A stretch of DNA of 64,000 bases from DATJGR01 sp963780795 (GCA_963780795.1 CAWADH010000014.1:186001-250000), one strand, 5' to 3'. Numbered from the stretch's first letter, positions 1-8,651 are shown. Notes: generated by a model not told the origin, from the letters alone. Program-made: numbers and translations.

Positions 1-489
1 GTACAGATAGGCACCGGCCGGGTCCGCCTCGCGAAACGGCGCGCCCAGCGTCATCGCAGTGAGGTCGTTGGTCGGCGGACGCGCGACCAGCGTGCGCATC
101 TGATCGCGTAAAGCATCGCTGTAGATCGCGCCGGGAGTATTGCCGAGCACCAGCGCGCGGACGCGCTTCGGATGATTGACGGCAAGTCGCACGCCGGTCC
201 ATCCGCCCATGGACTGGCAGACGACTGCCGCGCGATCGATCTTCTCCGCGTCGAGAATGGCGAGCGCATCGGCGTCGAAGGCGGTTGCGGCAAATGCGGT
301 TGGAGCGCATTTGGAGCGACCGAAGCCCCTGTGATCGAAGGTGATGACGCGGTGATCGCGGCTGAACTCGGGCACCTGCTGCCACCAGCTAGCCGCGTTG
401 CCGCCGGCGCCGTGCGCAAACAGCACGGCCGGACCTGCGCCGGTTGCCTCGTAGTAGATCTCTGCGTCGGCTGTCTTGACCGTAGGCAT
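1..489 (-). CDS. alpha/beta hydrolase, C-terminus cut by window edge
   Basis: Reading from the ATG at 489, 163 codons are visible and the frame is still open at base 1. The protein opens MPTVKTADAEIYYEATGAGP and shows the alpha/beta hydrolase plan: an oxyanion-hole HG pair at residues 26-27 (AHGAGGN), the DHRGFGRS turn at about 52-59, and a nucleophile elbow CQSMGG with Ser93. The elbow carries Cys where most relatives have Gly at the first motif position. The acid and His of the triad lie outside the window. Substrate unknown. It is transcribed divergently from the acyl-CoA dehydrogenase at 570, with 80 bases between them. Confidence 0.85.
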   Translation of the reverse strand, partial: MPTVKTADAEIYYEATGAGPAVLFAHGAGGNAASWWQQVPEFSRDHRVITFDHRGFGRSKCAPTAFAATAFDADALAILDAEKIDRAAVVCQSMGGWTGVRLAVNHPKRVRALVLGNTPGAIYSDALRDQMRTLVARPPTNDLTAMTLGAPFREADPAGAYLY

Positions 490-569
490 GATGCATCCTC
501 GGAGAGGGGATGGCATTGTGCCATGGCCGGATCGAAGCGCCACTCACGCAAAAGCCGGAGGAGGGAACG

Positions 570-1715
570 ATGCCGTACAACCGTTTTGTCGAGGTGCGCG
601 CCGCAGTCGCCGACATCGCCCGCGACTTTGCCGCGCAGCGTACAGAACGGCTCGGCCGCAGATCGCTGGAACCGGAGGATTTCGCGCGACTCGAGCGCGC
701 AGGCTTCCTGCTGACCGGCGTCCCGGCGCAACAAGGTGGGTTGTGGCGCGGGCTCCCCGAGTCGGTCCGCGACTACACCGAACTCGTGCGGCTGCTGGCC
801 GAAGGCGACGCATGCGTGGCGCTCGTCGCTGCGATGCATCCGTCGGTGCTGTCGTTCTGGCTTTCGGCGGCCGATCCGCAGACCGCCCCGGAAAGTTGGT
901 GCGCGCAACGGCAGCGGTTCGTCGAGACGGCCAAGAGTGGCCATTGGTGGGGCACGATGATCTCGGAACCGGGCAGCGGCGGCGACATCCTGCAGACGCG
1001 CGCGAAAGCGGAGCCCGACGGTGCGGGTTTTGCGCTGAGCGGCGACAAACACTTCGCGTCGGGTTCCGGCATCACGTCGTTCATGATCACGACGGCGCGG
1101 GTGGGTGATGCGTCGCCGGACCTGTTCGTGGTGGACATGCGCGGCCGGCAATGGGACGGCGGTGCCGGCATCAAGCTGCTCGCACCGTGGAACGGCCACG
1201 GCATGATCGCCACGCAGAGTCACGCGTTCTCGCTGAGCCGGTGTCGCGCCGAACGGGCCGCCTCGCACGAGGCGTTCGCAAGCGCGGTGCCGACGGTATC
1301 GCAACTCACGCCGATGCTGTTTGCCGCGGTCGTCATCGGCATTCTGCGCAATGCGATCGATATGGCGCGCGAACGAGTGCGCACCCGTGCTGCCGGACTG
1401 AAGGCATACGAGCAGGTCACCTGGGTCGAAGTCACCAACGCGGCGTGGCTTGCAGAACAGGCTTACGAAGGGGCGCTGCGCGCGATCGAGAACGGATCCG
1501 GCGGGCTTCTCGCGGCGTCACGCGCGAAAGCCACCATCGCGACGCTTGCCGAACGGTGTCTCGCCGACCTCGGAAGAGTGCTCGGCGGCGCGAGCTACGC
1601 GCGCGACGCGCCGTTCGGCCAGTGGGCCGAAGACGTGCGCGCGCTGGGATTCCTGCGACCCCCGTGGGGTCTCGCGTTCGAACAGCTGTTGAAGCTCGAT
1701 CTCGCGCGAACCTAG
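570..1715 (+). CDS. acyl-CoA dehydrogenase superfamily protein
   Basis: The 381-residue flavoprotein has the acyl-CoA dehydrogenase middle-domain signature ISEPGSGGD followed by a SGDKHFASGSG beta-strand segment, and a helical C-terminal domain. It lacks the usual C-terminal YGGxG and catalytic-Glu YEGT motifs and ends instead in a GGASYARDAPFGQWAEDVRAL segment. This resembles the type-2 or monooxygenase-like branch, so classical alpha,beta-dehydrogenation should not be assumed. ATG 570 is preferred to the in-frame ATG at 510 because a strong GGAGGAGGG ribosome site sits about 7 bases upstream. It overlaps the converging crotonase gene by four bases. Confidence 0.85.
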   Translation: MPYNRFVEVRAAVADIARDFAAQRTERLGRRSLEPEDFARLERAGFLLTGVPAQQGGLWRGLPESVRDYTELVRLLAEGDACVALVAAMHPSVLSFWLSAADPQTAPESWCAQRQRFVETAKSGHWWGTMISEPGSGGDILQTRAKAEPDGAGFALSGDKHFASGSGITSFMITTARVGDASPDLFVVDMRGRQWDGGAGIKLLAPWNGHGMIATQSHAFSLSRCRAERAASHEAFASAVPTVSQLTPMLFAAVVIGILRNAIDMARERVRTRAAGLKAYEQVTWVEVTNAAWLAEQAYEGALRAIENGSGGLLAASRAKATIATLAERCLADLGRVLGGASYARDAPFGQWAEDVRALGFLRPPWGLAFEQLLKLDLART

Positions 1716-2524
1716 CGTTCGCGGAACTTCGGCTTGCGCTTTTCGACGTGCGAGGCGACGCCTTCGCGGTGGTCTTCCGTCCGCCACAATTCATCGGACA
1801 GCATGCGGCCGTACTCTTCGAGTTCCTGCCAGTGCATCGCGAGACCTTTCTGCACCGTGCGTTTGATCGCGCGCTGCGCGAGCGGTGCGCCCCACGACAG
1901 CTTCTCGATCAGTTCGTCTACGGCTTTGCCGAGCGTCTCGTGCGGAACTACGCGCGACACGATGCCGAGCCGCAGCGCTTCTTCGGCGCTGACCAGTTCG
2001 CCGGACAACAGCAATTCCATCGCGCGCGACACGCCGATGATCCGCGGCAGCAGATAGGTGCCGCCGACGCTGCCGATCACGCCGCGTCGCACGAAGTAGG
2101 AGCCGAGCTTCGCGTGATCGGAGGCGATGCGCATGTCGCACAGCAGCGCGAGGTCCATCCCCATGCCGACCGCCGCGCCGTTGATCGCCGCGATGGTCGG
2201 CTTGGTGCAGTCGAGGATGGAACTGACGATCGGCGTCGCCGCGCCGAGGCTCGAACGATAGCGCGCCAGCATGCCGTCGCTGCGCTTGCTCGGATGATTC
2301 TTCTCCGACAGGAAGATCTCGTTGAAATCGTCGCCGGCGCAGAACCCGCGACCCGCTCCTGTGAGCACGATGAAGCGCGTGGCGCGATCGGCATCGGCCT
2401 CTTCGAACGCGTCGGCCAGCTCGACGTAGGTCTGCGGCCGCACCGCGTTCATCGCTTCCGGTCGCGACAGCGTGATCCAGCTGGTTTCGTTGCGGGTGTC
2501 CAGTTTGATGTCTTCGTAGCTCAC
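1712..2524 (-). CDS. enoyl-CoA hydratase/isomerase (crotonase) family protein
   Basis: A 270-residue crotonase-fold protein. The oxyanion-hole segments are visible as FCAGDDF and INGAAVGMG, followed by LALLCDMRIASD. The two glutamates of classical enoyl-CoA hydratase (mitochondrial Glu144 and Glu164) align here with Asp and Phe (MDLALLCD; KLGSYFVRRG). It is therefore more likely an isomerase, hydrolase or other crotonase than a standard hydratase; this is inferred by alignment from memory. The GTG start at 2524 is chosen because GAGGAG lies just upstream and because the sequence further upstream in frame (back to 2752) is not crotonase-like. It lies downstream of the methyltransferase gene, with a palindromic repeat between them. 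Confidence 0.88.
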   Translation of the reverse strand: MSYEDIKLDTRNETSWITLSRPEAMNAVRPQTYVELADAFEEADADRATRFIVLTGAGRGFCAGDDFNEIFLSEKNHPSKRSDGMLARYRSSLGAATPIVSSILDCTKPTIAAINGAAVGMGMDLALLCDMRIASDHAKLGSYFVRRGVIGSVGGTYLLPRIIGVSRAMELLLSGELVSAEEALRLGIVSRVVPHETLGKAVDELIEKLSWGAPLAQRAIKRTVQKGLAMHWQELEEYGRMLSDELWRTEDHREGVASHVEKRKPKFRER

Positions 2525-2556
2525 GGTGTGTCTCCTCGGTGCGGTGGGTGAGGATG

Positions 2557-2589
2557 AGTCACGGCCGGTGCCTGGCACCGGCGATGACT
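2557..2589. repeat. GGTGCC-T-GGCACC palindrome, intergenic
   Basis: A 33-base near-perfect inverted repeat centred on the T at 2573. The inner arms GCCGGTGCC and GGCACCGGC pair perfectly, and the outer AGTCA (2557-2561) pairs with TGACT (2585-2589), with two mismatched pairs between. It fills the gap between a methyltransferase stop codon and the next gene and touches that stop codon. Two related palindromes with the same core occur at 40413-40451 and 40463-40495. It may act as a REP-like element or as a transcript-end structure. Confidence 0.75.
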
Positions 2590-3341
2590 TATTTCGTGCC
2601 GGTGACCAGAAACTGCGGCAGGCAGGCCATGTAGGTTCCGTTGTCGATGCCGCGCTCCGCGGCCGCGAGCAGCGCGTCGACTTCGTCGTCGGGCAGCGTG
2701 CCGAACGTGCGGATGTAACTGCGCATGTTGCGCAGCACCGACAGCAGCGCACCGGTGCGGTCGACCATCGGCACGATGCGCACGTCGATGTCGTGTAAGC
2801 CGACGGCGTGCATCGCGGCGGGCAGCTTGCGGCCGATGTGCGGTTCGCGGAATGCGGGCGCCGCGGCGGTGAAGAAGCGGTCGACCGTCGCCTTGCCCCA
2901 TGGCTCGACGATCACGAAGCCCCAGTCGCTGTCGATCGCGTGCAATTTGCCGCCGGGTGCAAGCACCCGCACGGCTTCGCTCAGCGTCGCGTGCAGATCG
3001 GGGACGTATTCGAGCACGTTCTTCGCGATCACCCGGTCGATGCTGGCGTCGCCGAGTGGAAGCGTCGCACCGTCGAGGTGGTGGAACTGCACGTGTGACA
3101 AACCACGCTGGACGGCGCGGGCGCGCGCGTCGGCGACGAACCGTGCATTGATGTCCGCACCGTGAACCGCACCGTCGCGGCCGACCATATCCGCCAGCGC
3201 AAGGCTGAAGAATCCGGGTCCGCAGCCGAGATCGAGCACGCGGTGTCCCGGCGCGATGCCGGCGGGCTCGAGCAGCCGCGCCTGCTCGGGCCGCCAAACG
3301 AACATCTGCTCGTAGCGCGCCAGGCGTTCTGCTTCGATCAC
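2589..3341 (-). CDS. class I SAM-dependent methyltransferase (N-terminus frameshifted)
   Basis: 250 residues from a GTG at 3341. Motif I is VLDLGCGPGFF at about 35-45, followed by a DINARFV acidic-loop region and the post-motif FHHLDGATLPL segment, typical of UbiE/COQ5-like methyltransferases. The substrate is not evident. The frame continues upstream as FYTDHWKVIEAERL, which looks like genuine family sequence, but contains no start codon. The natural start appears to be ATG 3420, six bases after the peroxiredoxin stop; it is put out of frame by one extra base at about 3399 inside a 15-bp tandem repeat. The repaired protein would begin MTDSASSAT followed by ASSAT units. Either the gene is disrupted, GTG 3341 is used, or the assembly has an error. 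Confidence 0.8.
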   Translation of the reverse strand: MIEAERLARYEQMFVWRPEQARLLEPAGIAPGHRVLDLGCGPGFFSLALADMVGRDGAVHGADINARFVADARARAVQRGLSHVQFHHLDGATLPLGDASIDRVIAKNVLEYVPDLHATLSEAVRVLAPGGKLHAIDSDWGFVIVEPWGKATVDRFFTAAAPAFREPHIGRKLPAAMHAVGLHDIDVRIVPMVDRTGALLSVLRNMRSYIRTFGTLPDDEVDALLAAAERGIDNGTYMACLPQFLVTGTK

Positions 3342-3365
3342 CTTCCAGTGATCGGTGTAGAACGT

Positions 3366-3410
3366 GGCGCTTGACGCGGTGGCGCTTGACGCGGTGGCTG
3401 CTTGACGCGG
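3366..3410. repeat. 15-bp tandem repeat, three copies, third with +1 base
   Basis: Two exact copies of GGCGCTTGACGCGGT (3366-3380, 3381-3395) are followed by a third, GGCTGCTTGACGCGG, that differs by one inserted T at 3399. Read on the minus strand, each unit encodes ASSAT. The insertion breaks the frame between ATG 3420 and the methyltransferase body. A multiple of three repeated 15 bp long is what an in-frame coding repeat looks like. Confidence 0.85.
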
Positions 3411-3425
3411 AATCGGTCATATCCG

Positions 3426-3887
3426 TCAGGCCAGTTCTTCGAGCACCTTCGCCGGATGGTCTTCGGCTTTCGGCACGCGCTTCCAGTGTTTGCGCACCTT
3501 GCCGTCGGGTCCGATCAGCACGGTGGAACGGATCACGCCGATCGTCTTCTTGCCGTACATCATCTTCTCGCCGTACGCGTCGTATGCGGTCATCACGCTG
3601 CGATCCGGATCCGACAACAGCGTGAACGGCAGTTTGTATTTCGCGGCGAATTTCTTGTGCGACTCGCCGTTGTCTGCCGAAACACCGAGCACGACGGTGC
3701 CGGTTTTCTGAATGTCCTTCCACAGATCGCGAAAGCCGCACGCTTCCTTCGTGCAGCCGGGCGTGTCGTCTTTCGGATAGAAGTACACGACCACGTTCTT
3801 TCCCTTGAAGTCCTTCAGCGCCACAGGTTTGCCGTTAGCGTCCTGCAGGCTGAACGCCGGTGCCGCTTTGCCTTCTTCGATTGCCAC
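3426..3887 (-). CDS. bcp: thioredoxin-dependent thiol peroxidase (Bcp/PrxQ)
   Basis: 153 residues, the full length of the BCP/PrxQ family. The signature YPKDDTPGCTKEACGFRD is intact, with peroxidatic Cys45 and, five residues later, resolving Cys50, the arrangement of atypical two-cysteine peroxiredoxins that reduce H2O2 and organic hydroperoxides in the cytoplasm using thioredoxin. The start ATG 3887 has AGAGGAG upstream. The methyltransferase reading frame begins six bases beyond its stop, suggesting co-transcription. Confidence 0.95.
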   Translation of the reverse strand: MAIEEGKAAPAFSLQDANGKPVALKDFKGKNVVVYFYPKDDTPGCTKEACGFRDLWKDIQKTGTVVLGVSADNGESHKKFAAKYKLPFTLLSDPDRSVMTAYDAYGEKMMYGKKTIGVIRSTVLIGPDGKVRKHWKRVPKAEDHPAKVLEELA

Positions 3888-3935
3888 AAGTAACTCCTCT
3901 GTTCGGTGAATGGTGCGTCGATGTAACCGCGCTTC

Positions 3936-4943
3936 TCAGCGATAGCCTTCGGTGACGGGCCGGCGCGGCAGCTGCCACCACAATGCGTCGCAGCCCTTTG
4001 CCAGTTCGTCGTCCCACGCCACTTCGAGCGCGGCAATGTTTGCGTCGAGTTGATCGGCGCGGCTCACGCCGATGATCGCCGACGTGATGCCCGGCTGGCG
4101 GATCACCCAGCTCACGGCGACGCCGACCATCGGCAGATTGCGGTCGCGCAACAAGGCGCCGAGCGCCTCGACCGCCGCGAAGTACGGGTCCTGCCAATAG
4201 CGGTTCTGATACGTGTTCGCGGCCGAACCGAGCGTGAAGCGCGTTTGCGGCTGCAGATTCGTGTCGCCGCGGTATTTGCCCGACAACATGCCGCCGGCGA
4301 GCGGGTTGTACGTCAGCACCCCAAGACCCTCGGCGCGCACCAGCGGAAGCACTTCGGTTTCGATTTCGCGGTACAGCAGGTTGTAGCGCGGCTGCAGCGA
4401 TGCGTAGCGCGACACGCCGAGGCGGTCGGCGGCGGCAAGTGCCTGGCCGAGACGCCACGCCGGATAATTCGAACAGCCGATGTAGCGAACCTTGCCGGCC
4501 CTCACCAGATCGTCGAAGGCGCGCAGCGACTCTTCGACAGGCACGCGCGGGTCGAACGCGTGTGCCTGATACAGATCGACGTAGTCGGTCTGCAAACGCT
4601 TCAGGCTCGCGTCGATCGATTCGACGATGTGTTGCCGCGACAGACCGGACGCGTTGGGGCCGCGCCGCATCGGCGCAAAGCACTTGGTTGCCAGAATGAT
4701 GCGATTGCGATTGCCGCGCGCCTTCATCCAGCGGCCGATGATCGATTCGGTGGCGCCGACGGTGTCGAGCGAACCGCCGAGCGGATACGCGTCCGCGGTG
4801 TCGAGGAACGTCAGACCGCGCTCGAACGCAGCGTCGAGAATTTCGACGCTGCGCGGTTCGTCCACCTGAAAGCCGAAGGTCATGGTGCCGAGGCACAACG
4901 CCGGTACTTCGAGTCCGTTGCGACCGAGCCGCCGCATTTCCAT
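3936..4943 (-). CDS. aldo/keto reductase
   Basis: 335 residues with the AKR barrel from the first residues (MEMRRLGRNGLEVPALCLGT). The catalytic tetrad can be placed at Asp48, Tyr53, Lys87 and His128 (LDTADAYP; ATKCF; YQAHAFD). The NADPH phosphate-binding region near the C-terminus reads AIIGVSRADQLDAN. It is a cytosolic NAD(P)H-dependent carbonyl reductase of unknown substrate, most like the YajO/Tas group of AKRs. It is probably the first gene of a reverse unit leading into bcp 48 bases downstream. Confidence 0.92.
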   Translation of the reverse strand: MEMRRLGRNGLEVPALCLGTMTFGFQVDEPRSVEILDAAFERGLTFLDTADAYPLGGSLDTVGATESIIGRWMKARGNRNRIILATKCFAPMRRGPNASGLSRQHIVESIDASLKRLQTDYVDLYQAHAFDPRVPVEESLRAFDDLVRAGKVRYIGCSNYPAWRLGQALAAADRLGVSRYASLQPRYNLLYREIETEVLPLVRAEGLGVLTYNPLAGGMLSGKYRGDTNLQPQTRFTLGSAANTYQNRYWQDPYFAAVEALGALLRDRNLPMVGVAVSWVIRQPGITSAIIGVSRADQLDANIAALEVAWDDELAKGCDALWWQLPRRPVTEGYR

Positions 4944-5111
4944 CGTCGCACTCCGATTCCGCTGCCGGGCGAGCTTGGGACGATCCTTTTGCTAAAGCAA
5001 CGGGCCTGTAGGGCCGCGAGCTGATGCAGCTTGACTCCGCTTCGGTCGCTGCTGAATAGTCGGTGATCCGCGCAGCGAACAACCACCAGAGAAGAGCATG
5101 AGAGGAGCGCC
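4944..5111. other. divergent intergenic region
   Basis: 168 bases separating the reverse aldo/keto reductase from the forward amidohydrolase operon. Promoters for both units must lie here or nearby. I see a GAGGAG ribosome site for the forward gene just before 5112, but no convincing -35/-10 pair or operator palindrome. Confidence 0.5.
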
Positions 5112-6230
5112 ATGAGCTACCCCGTCATTTCCGCCGATTCGCACATCACCGAACATCCCGATACCTACACCGCCCACATCGACCGCGCGTTCCGCGACCG
5201 CGCACCGCACATCGTTTCGACGTCCGACCGCGGCGACGTGTTCGTGATCGACGGCATGGACCGGCCGATCGCGCTCGGTCTCGTCGCGGCCGCGGGAAAG
5301 AAACCGGAAGAGATCACCGAAGCCGGTGTGAAGTTCGAGGAACTGCACCGTGGCGGTTGGGATCCGGTGGCGCGGCTGGCCGACCAGGATCGCGACGGTG
5401 TGTCTGCCGAGATCATCTATCCGACCGTGGGCATGATGCTGTGCAACCACCCGGACTTCGATTTCAAGCACGCCTGTTTCGACGCGTACAACCGCTGGAT
5501 CGCCGAATACTGCGGGTCGCAGCCGAAACGCCTGCTCGGCTGTGGCCAGACCGCGATGCGCACCCCCGAAGAGGGCGTTCAGGACATCAAGAACATCAAG
5601 GCGCTCGGCCTGCGCGGCGTGATGATGACCGGCGATCCGGCGCTCGAAGACTACGATAGCCCGATCTACGATCCGGTCTGGGAGACGGCCGTCGACCTCG
5701 GCCTGCCGCTGTCGTTCCACATCCTGACGACGCGCGGCACCAGTAAACACCGCGGTCCGCGCATCAACAGCTTCCTGTCGATCATCCGCGGCAACCAGGA
5801 CATTCTCGGCACGATGATTTTCGGCGGCGTGTTCGAACGCCATCCGCAGCTGAAGATCGTCTGCGTCGAGGCGGACGCCGGTTGGGTGCCGCACTACATG
5901 TACCGGATGGACCACGCGTACAACCGGCACCGCAACTGGCTCGGTAAAGGCGTGAACCTGTCGAAAGCGCCGTCGGAGTATTTCCGGGAACACATCTACA
6001 CCACGTTCCAGGACGACTGGGTGGCATTCCGCAGCGCCGACCAGATGAACTGGCACCGGCTGATGTGGGCGAACGACTTCCCGCACAGCGATTCGACGTG
6101 GCCCTGGTCGCAGGAGATGCTGGCTGAGCAATCGAAGCATCTAACGGACGAACAACGCCGCGCGATCCTGTGCGACAACGTCGCCGACCTCTATCACATC
6201 GATCTGTCGTCGCTGAAAGCCGCGGCATGA
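5112..6230 (+). CDS. amidohydrolase family protein (ACMSD-like, COG2159)
   Basis: 372 residues. The N-terminal SADSHITE replaces the HxH metal site in the manner of many COG2159 amidohydrolases, and the C-terminal MWANDFPHSDSTWP carries the conserved metal or catalytic Asp in the (S/N)DYPHxxxxWP context. Members decarboxylate or hydrolyse aromatic and semialdehyde acids; the substrate here is unknown. Its stop codon overlaps the next start (ATGA at 6227-6230), so it is translationally coupled to the ThDP enzyme. GAGGAG precedes the ATG. Confidence 0.92.
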   Translation: MSYPVISADSHITEHPDTYTAHIDRAFRDRAPHIVSTSDRGDVFVIDGMDRPIALGLVAAAGKKPEEITEAGVKFEELHRGGWDPVARLADQDRDGVSAEIIYPTVGMMLCNHPDFDFKHACFDAYNRWIAEYCGSQPKRLLGCGQTAMRTPEEGVQDIKNIKALGLRGVMMTGDPALEDYDSPIYDPVWETAVDLGLPLSFHILTTRGTSKHRGPRINSFLSIIRGNQDILGTMIFGGVFERHPQLKIVCVEADAGWVPHYMYRMDHAYNRHRNWLGKGVNLSKAPSEYFREHIYTTFQDDWVAFRSADQMNWHRLMWANDFPHSDSTWPWSQEMLAEQSKHLTDEQRRAILCDNVADLYHIDLSSLKAAA

Positions 6231-7858
6231 GCCGCACCGGCGCCGATCTCGTCGCGAGCGCGCTGAAAGCGCTCGGCGTTCGACATGCGTTCGCGATCGT
6301 CAGCATCCACAACATGCCGATCCTGGATGCAATCAACAGGCTCGGCTTCACGAAACTGATCGACGTCCGCCACGAACAGGCCGGCACGCACGCCGCCGAC
6401 GGCTATGCGCGGGCCACCGGCGAAATTGGTGTGATGATCGCGAGCACCGGCCCGGGCACGACGAACACCGTGACCGGTTTGTACGAAGCCGCGTACGCAT
6501 CGAGCCGCGTGCTGGTGATCACCGGTCAGGCGGAAACCGGCTTCTACGGGCGTGGTCTTGGTTACGTGCACGAAGCCGACAAGCAGATGGCGATGCTTCG
6601 CAGCGTCGTCAGCGCAGTAGAGAGCCCACGCCAGCCGCGCGACATCGCACCACTGTTGGCGCACGTCGTTTCGCAGATGTCGAACGGTCGGGGCCAACCG
6701 GGTGCGATCGAGATTCCGATCGATCTGCAGTATGCGGACGTCGGCGACCAGACGTTTGCGTTACCGACCAGCAAGCGAAGCATCCCGGACGCGACGGCGT
6801 TGACGGCCGCCGTCGAGCTGCTGAAGCAGGCGCGACGGCGCGTGATCATTGCCGGCGGCGGCGTGATCGCGGCGGAAGCGGGGGCCGCGCTCGTCGAACT
6901 GGCGGAGCGGCTCGGCGCACCGATCGTCAGTACGGTGAACGGTCGCGGCGCGGTGCAGGAGCGGCATCCGCTCGCGGTGGGCAATCTGTATCAAAGCCGC
7001 GCGATGGCCGGCGCACTCGAACAGGCCGACGTAACGCTCGCGATCGGCACGCGGTTCCAAGCCGGCGTGGACGGCGCCAATCATCGGCTGAAGCCGCCGG
7101 GACAGCTGATTCACATCGACGTCGATCCCGGCACGATCGGTCGCGCGCATCCGGCGACGGTGTCGGTCGTCGGCGACGCCGGTCTTGCGATCGCGGCGTT
7201 GAACGACCGTCTGCACGATGCGTCGCCCAACGACGCGCAGTTCAACGCGGCGGTGTTCGAGGTGCGCGACGGTGTGCGCGCGTCGCTCCGAGGCCGCATC
7301 GGCGCCGATTACGCGGCGATCATGGATCTGATGCGCGCCGGACTTCCCGACGACGGCAATGTGGTGCGCGATACCACGGTGCCGGCCTACAACTTCGGCA
7401 ATCAGCTGCTGCCGATTCTGGCGGCGCGAACCTCGATGAGCCCCACGTCCGGCGCGATCGGTCCCGGTCTGCCGCTGGCAATTGGCGCGGCGATCGGCAG
7501 CGGCCGCCGGACGCTGGTGATCCACGGCGACGGCGGCTTCATGTTCCATGCCACCGAACTCGCCACCGCCGCGCAGTATCGCGTGCCGGTGATCGTCTGC
7601 GTGTTCAACGATCGCGGCTACGGCGTGTTGCGTGGTCTGCAGGCCAACCGGTTCGAGGGGCGCATCAACGAGACCGACCTCGGTGTGGTCGATTTCGTCG
7701 CGATGGCGAAGAGCATGGGGGTACCGGGGCGCGTCGTACGATCGGTTGCGGACTTCGACGTGGGCTATCGTGAAGCGCTCGCAACCAACGGGCCTTATAT
7801 GCTCGAACTCGACATGCTCGCGCTCGAGCCGATGAAAGGCAGCATTCTGCCGCGCTGA
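6227..7858 (+). CDS. thiamine-diphosphate-dependent enzyme, acetolactate-synthase-like
   Basis: 543 residues with the three-domain ThDP decarboxylase/synthase layout. The cofactor-activating Glu50 lies in DVRHEQAG; the central domain has ADVTLAIGTRFQ; and the C-terminal domain has the ThDP-Mg site GDGGFMFHATEL...VFNDRGYGVLR. It is a clear paralogue of the protein at 42615-44258, with shared phrases such as GADL, VSIHN/VSVHN, HAADGYAR and ITGQ. The start is the ATG of an ATGA overlap with the amidohydrolase, not the further upstream in-frame codon. Reaction unknown: a decarboxylase or carboligase on a 2-oxo acid or CoA substrate is likely. Confidence 0.9.
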   Translation: MSRTGADLVASALKALGVRHAFAIVSIHNMPILDAINRLGFTKLIDVRHEQAGTHAADGYARATGEIGVMIASTGPGTTNTVTGLYEAAYASSRVLVITGQAETGFYGRGLGYVHEADKQMAMLRSVVSAVESPRQPRDIAPLLAHVVSQMSNGRGQPGAIEIPIDLQYADVGDQTFALPTSKRSIPDATALTAAVELLKQARRRVIIAGGGVIAAEAGAALVELAERLGAPIVSTVNGRGAVQERHPLAVGNLYQSRAMAGALEQADVTLAIGTRFQAGVDGANHRLKPPGQLIHIDVDPGTIGRAHPATVSVVGDAGLAIAALNDRLHDASPNDAQFNAAVFEVRDGVRASLRGRIGADYAAIMDLMRAGLPDDGNVVRDTTVPAYNFGNQLLPILAARTSMSPTSGAIGPGLPLAIGAAIGSGRRTLVIHGDGGFMFHATELATAAQYRVPVIVCVFNDRGYGVLRGLQANRFEGRINETDLGVVDFVAMAKSMGVPGRVVRSVADFDVGYREALATNGPYMLELDMLALEPMKGSILPR

Positions 7859-7889
7859 CGTTCGGCGCAAAAAAAACTGGAGTACACGC

Positions 7890-8645
7890 ATGGATCTCGG
7901 ATTGAAAGGGAAGGGCGTCGTCGTCACTGGCGCGAGTCGCGGCATCGGGCGCGCTATCGCGCTCGAGTTCGCTGCGGAGGGCGCCAACGTGGCGATCTGC
8001 GCGCGCGGCAAGGAAGCGCTCGACGCGACGCGCGCCGAGCTCGATGCGCTGAAAGTGAAAACGCACGCGCAGGTATGCGACGTCGCCGATCCGAAGGCGT
8101 TGACCGACTTTCTCGATCAGAGCCGCGAGCGGCTGGGCGCGGTGGACGTGCTGGTCAACAACTCGTCCGGCTTCGGCACCTCCGACGACGAAGCGGGTTG
8201 GCGCATGAGCTACGACGTGGACGTGATGGCGAGCGTGCGCGCAACGTGGCAGGTGGTGCCGTGGATGGTGGCGCAGGGCAGCGGCGTGGTGATCCACATC
8301 GCGTCCACGTCAGGGCTCGAAGCCGGGTCCCCGCCGTCCTATGCCGCCGCGAAAGCCGCGCTGATCAGTCACTCGAAAACGCTGGCGGCTGCGCTTGCAC
8401 CGCAAGGCATCCGCGTCAATTGCGTGGCGCCGGGTTCGATCGAATTTCCGGGCGGCATGTGGCAGCAGATCAAACAGGGCATGCCGGCGATGTACGAGCG
8501 GATCCGCGACAGCATCCCGTTCGGTCGCCTGGGTACCGCAGAAGAGGTGGCCGCCGCTGTGGTGTTCCTCGCGTCGAGGCGTGCGTCGTGGATCTCGGGC
8601 GTCACGCTCTCCGTCGATGGCGTGCAGCACAAGGGCAATCTGTGA
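7890..8645 (+). CDS. SDR family NAD(P)-dependent oxidoreductase
   Basis: 251 residues of a classical short-chain dehydrogenase. The cofactor motif TGASRGIG is at 13-20, NNSSG at 90-94 corresponds to the NNAG motif, and the catalytic Ser/Tyr/Lys are at about Ser139, Tyr151 and Lys155 (PSYAAAKAAL). The C-terminus GVTLSVDGVQHKG is the common end of FabG-type proteins. It follows the ThDP enzyme by 31 bases with a CTGGAG ribosome site, so it is probably the third gene of the 5112 operon, reducing or oxidising a product of the ThDP reaction. Confidence 0.94.
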   Translation: MDLGLKGKGVVVTGASRGIGRAIALEFAAEGANVAICARGKEALDATRAELDALKVKTHAQVCDVADPKALTDFLDQSRERLGAVDVLVNNSSGFGTSDDEAGWRMSYDVDVMASVRATWQVVPWMVAQGSGVVIHIASTSGLEAGSPPSYAAAKAALISHSKTLAAALAPQGIRVNCVAPGSIEFPGGMWQQIKQGMPAMYERIRDSIPFGRLGTAEEVAAAVVFLASRRASWISGVTLSVDGVQHKGNL

Positions 8646-8651
8646 TCGCGG

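Noticed and set aside
51..1304. Long reverse open frame of 417 codons
   Set aside because: Arg/Ala-rich, overlaps the real hydrolase and acyl-CoA dehydrogenase genes and has no family motif; a product of high GC.
1151..2551. 466-codon forward open frame
   Set aside because: Antisense to the crotonase gene and overlapping the dehydrogenase end; composition typical of a shadow frame.
3396..3420. ATG 3420 frame read as a 400-residue protein (2521-3741)
   Set aside because: Most of it is an off-frame reading of the methyltransferase and crotonase region; only the first residues match a genuine N-terminus.
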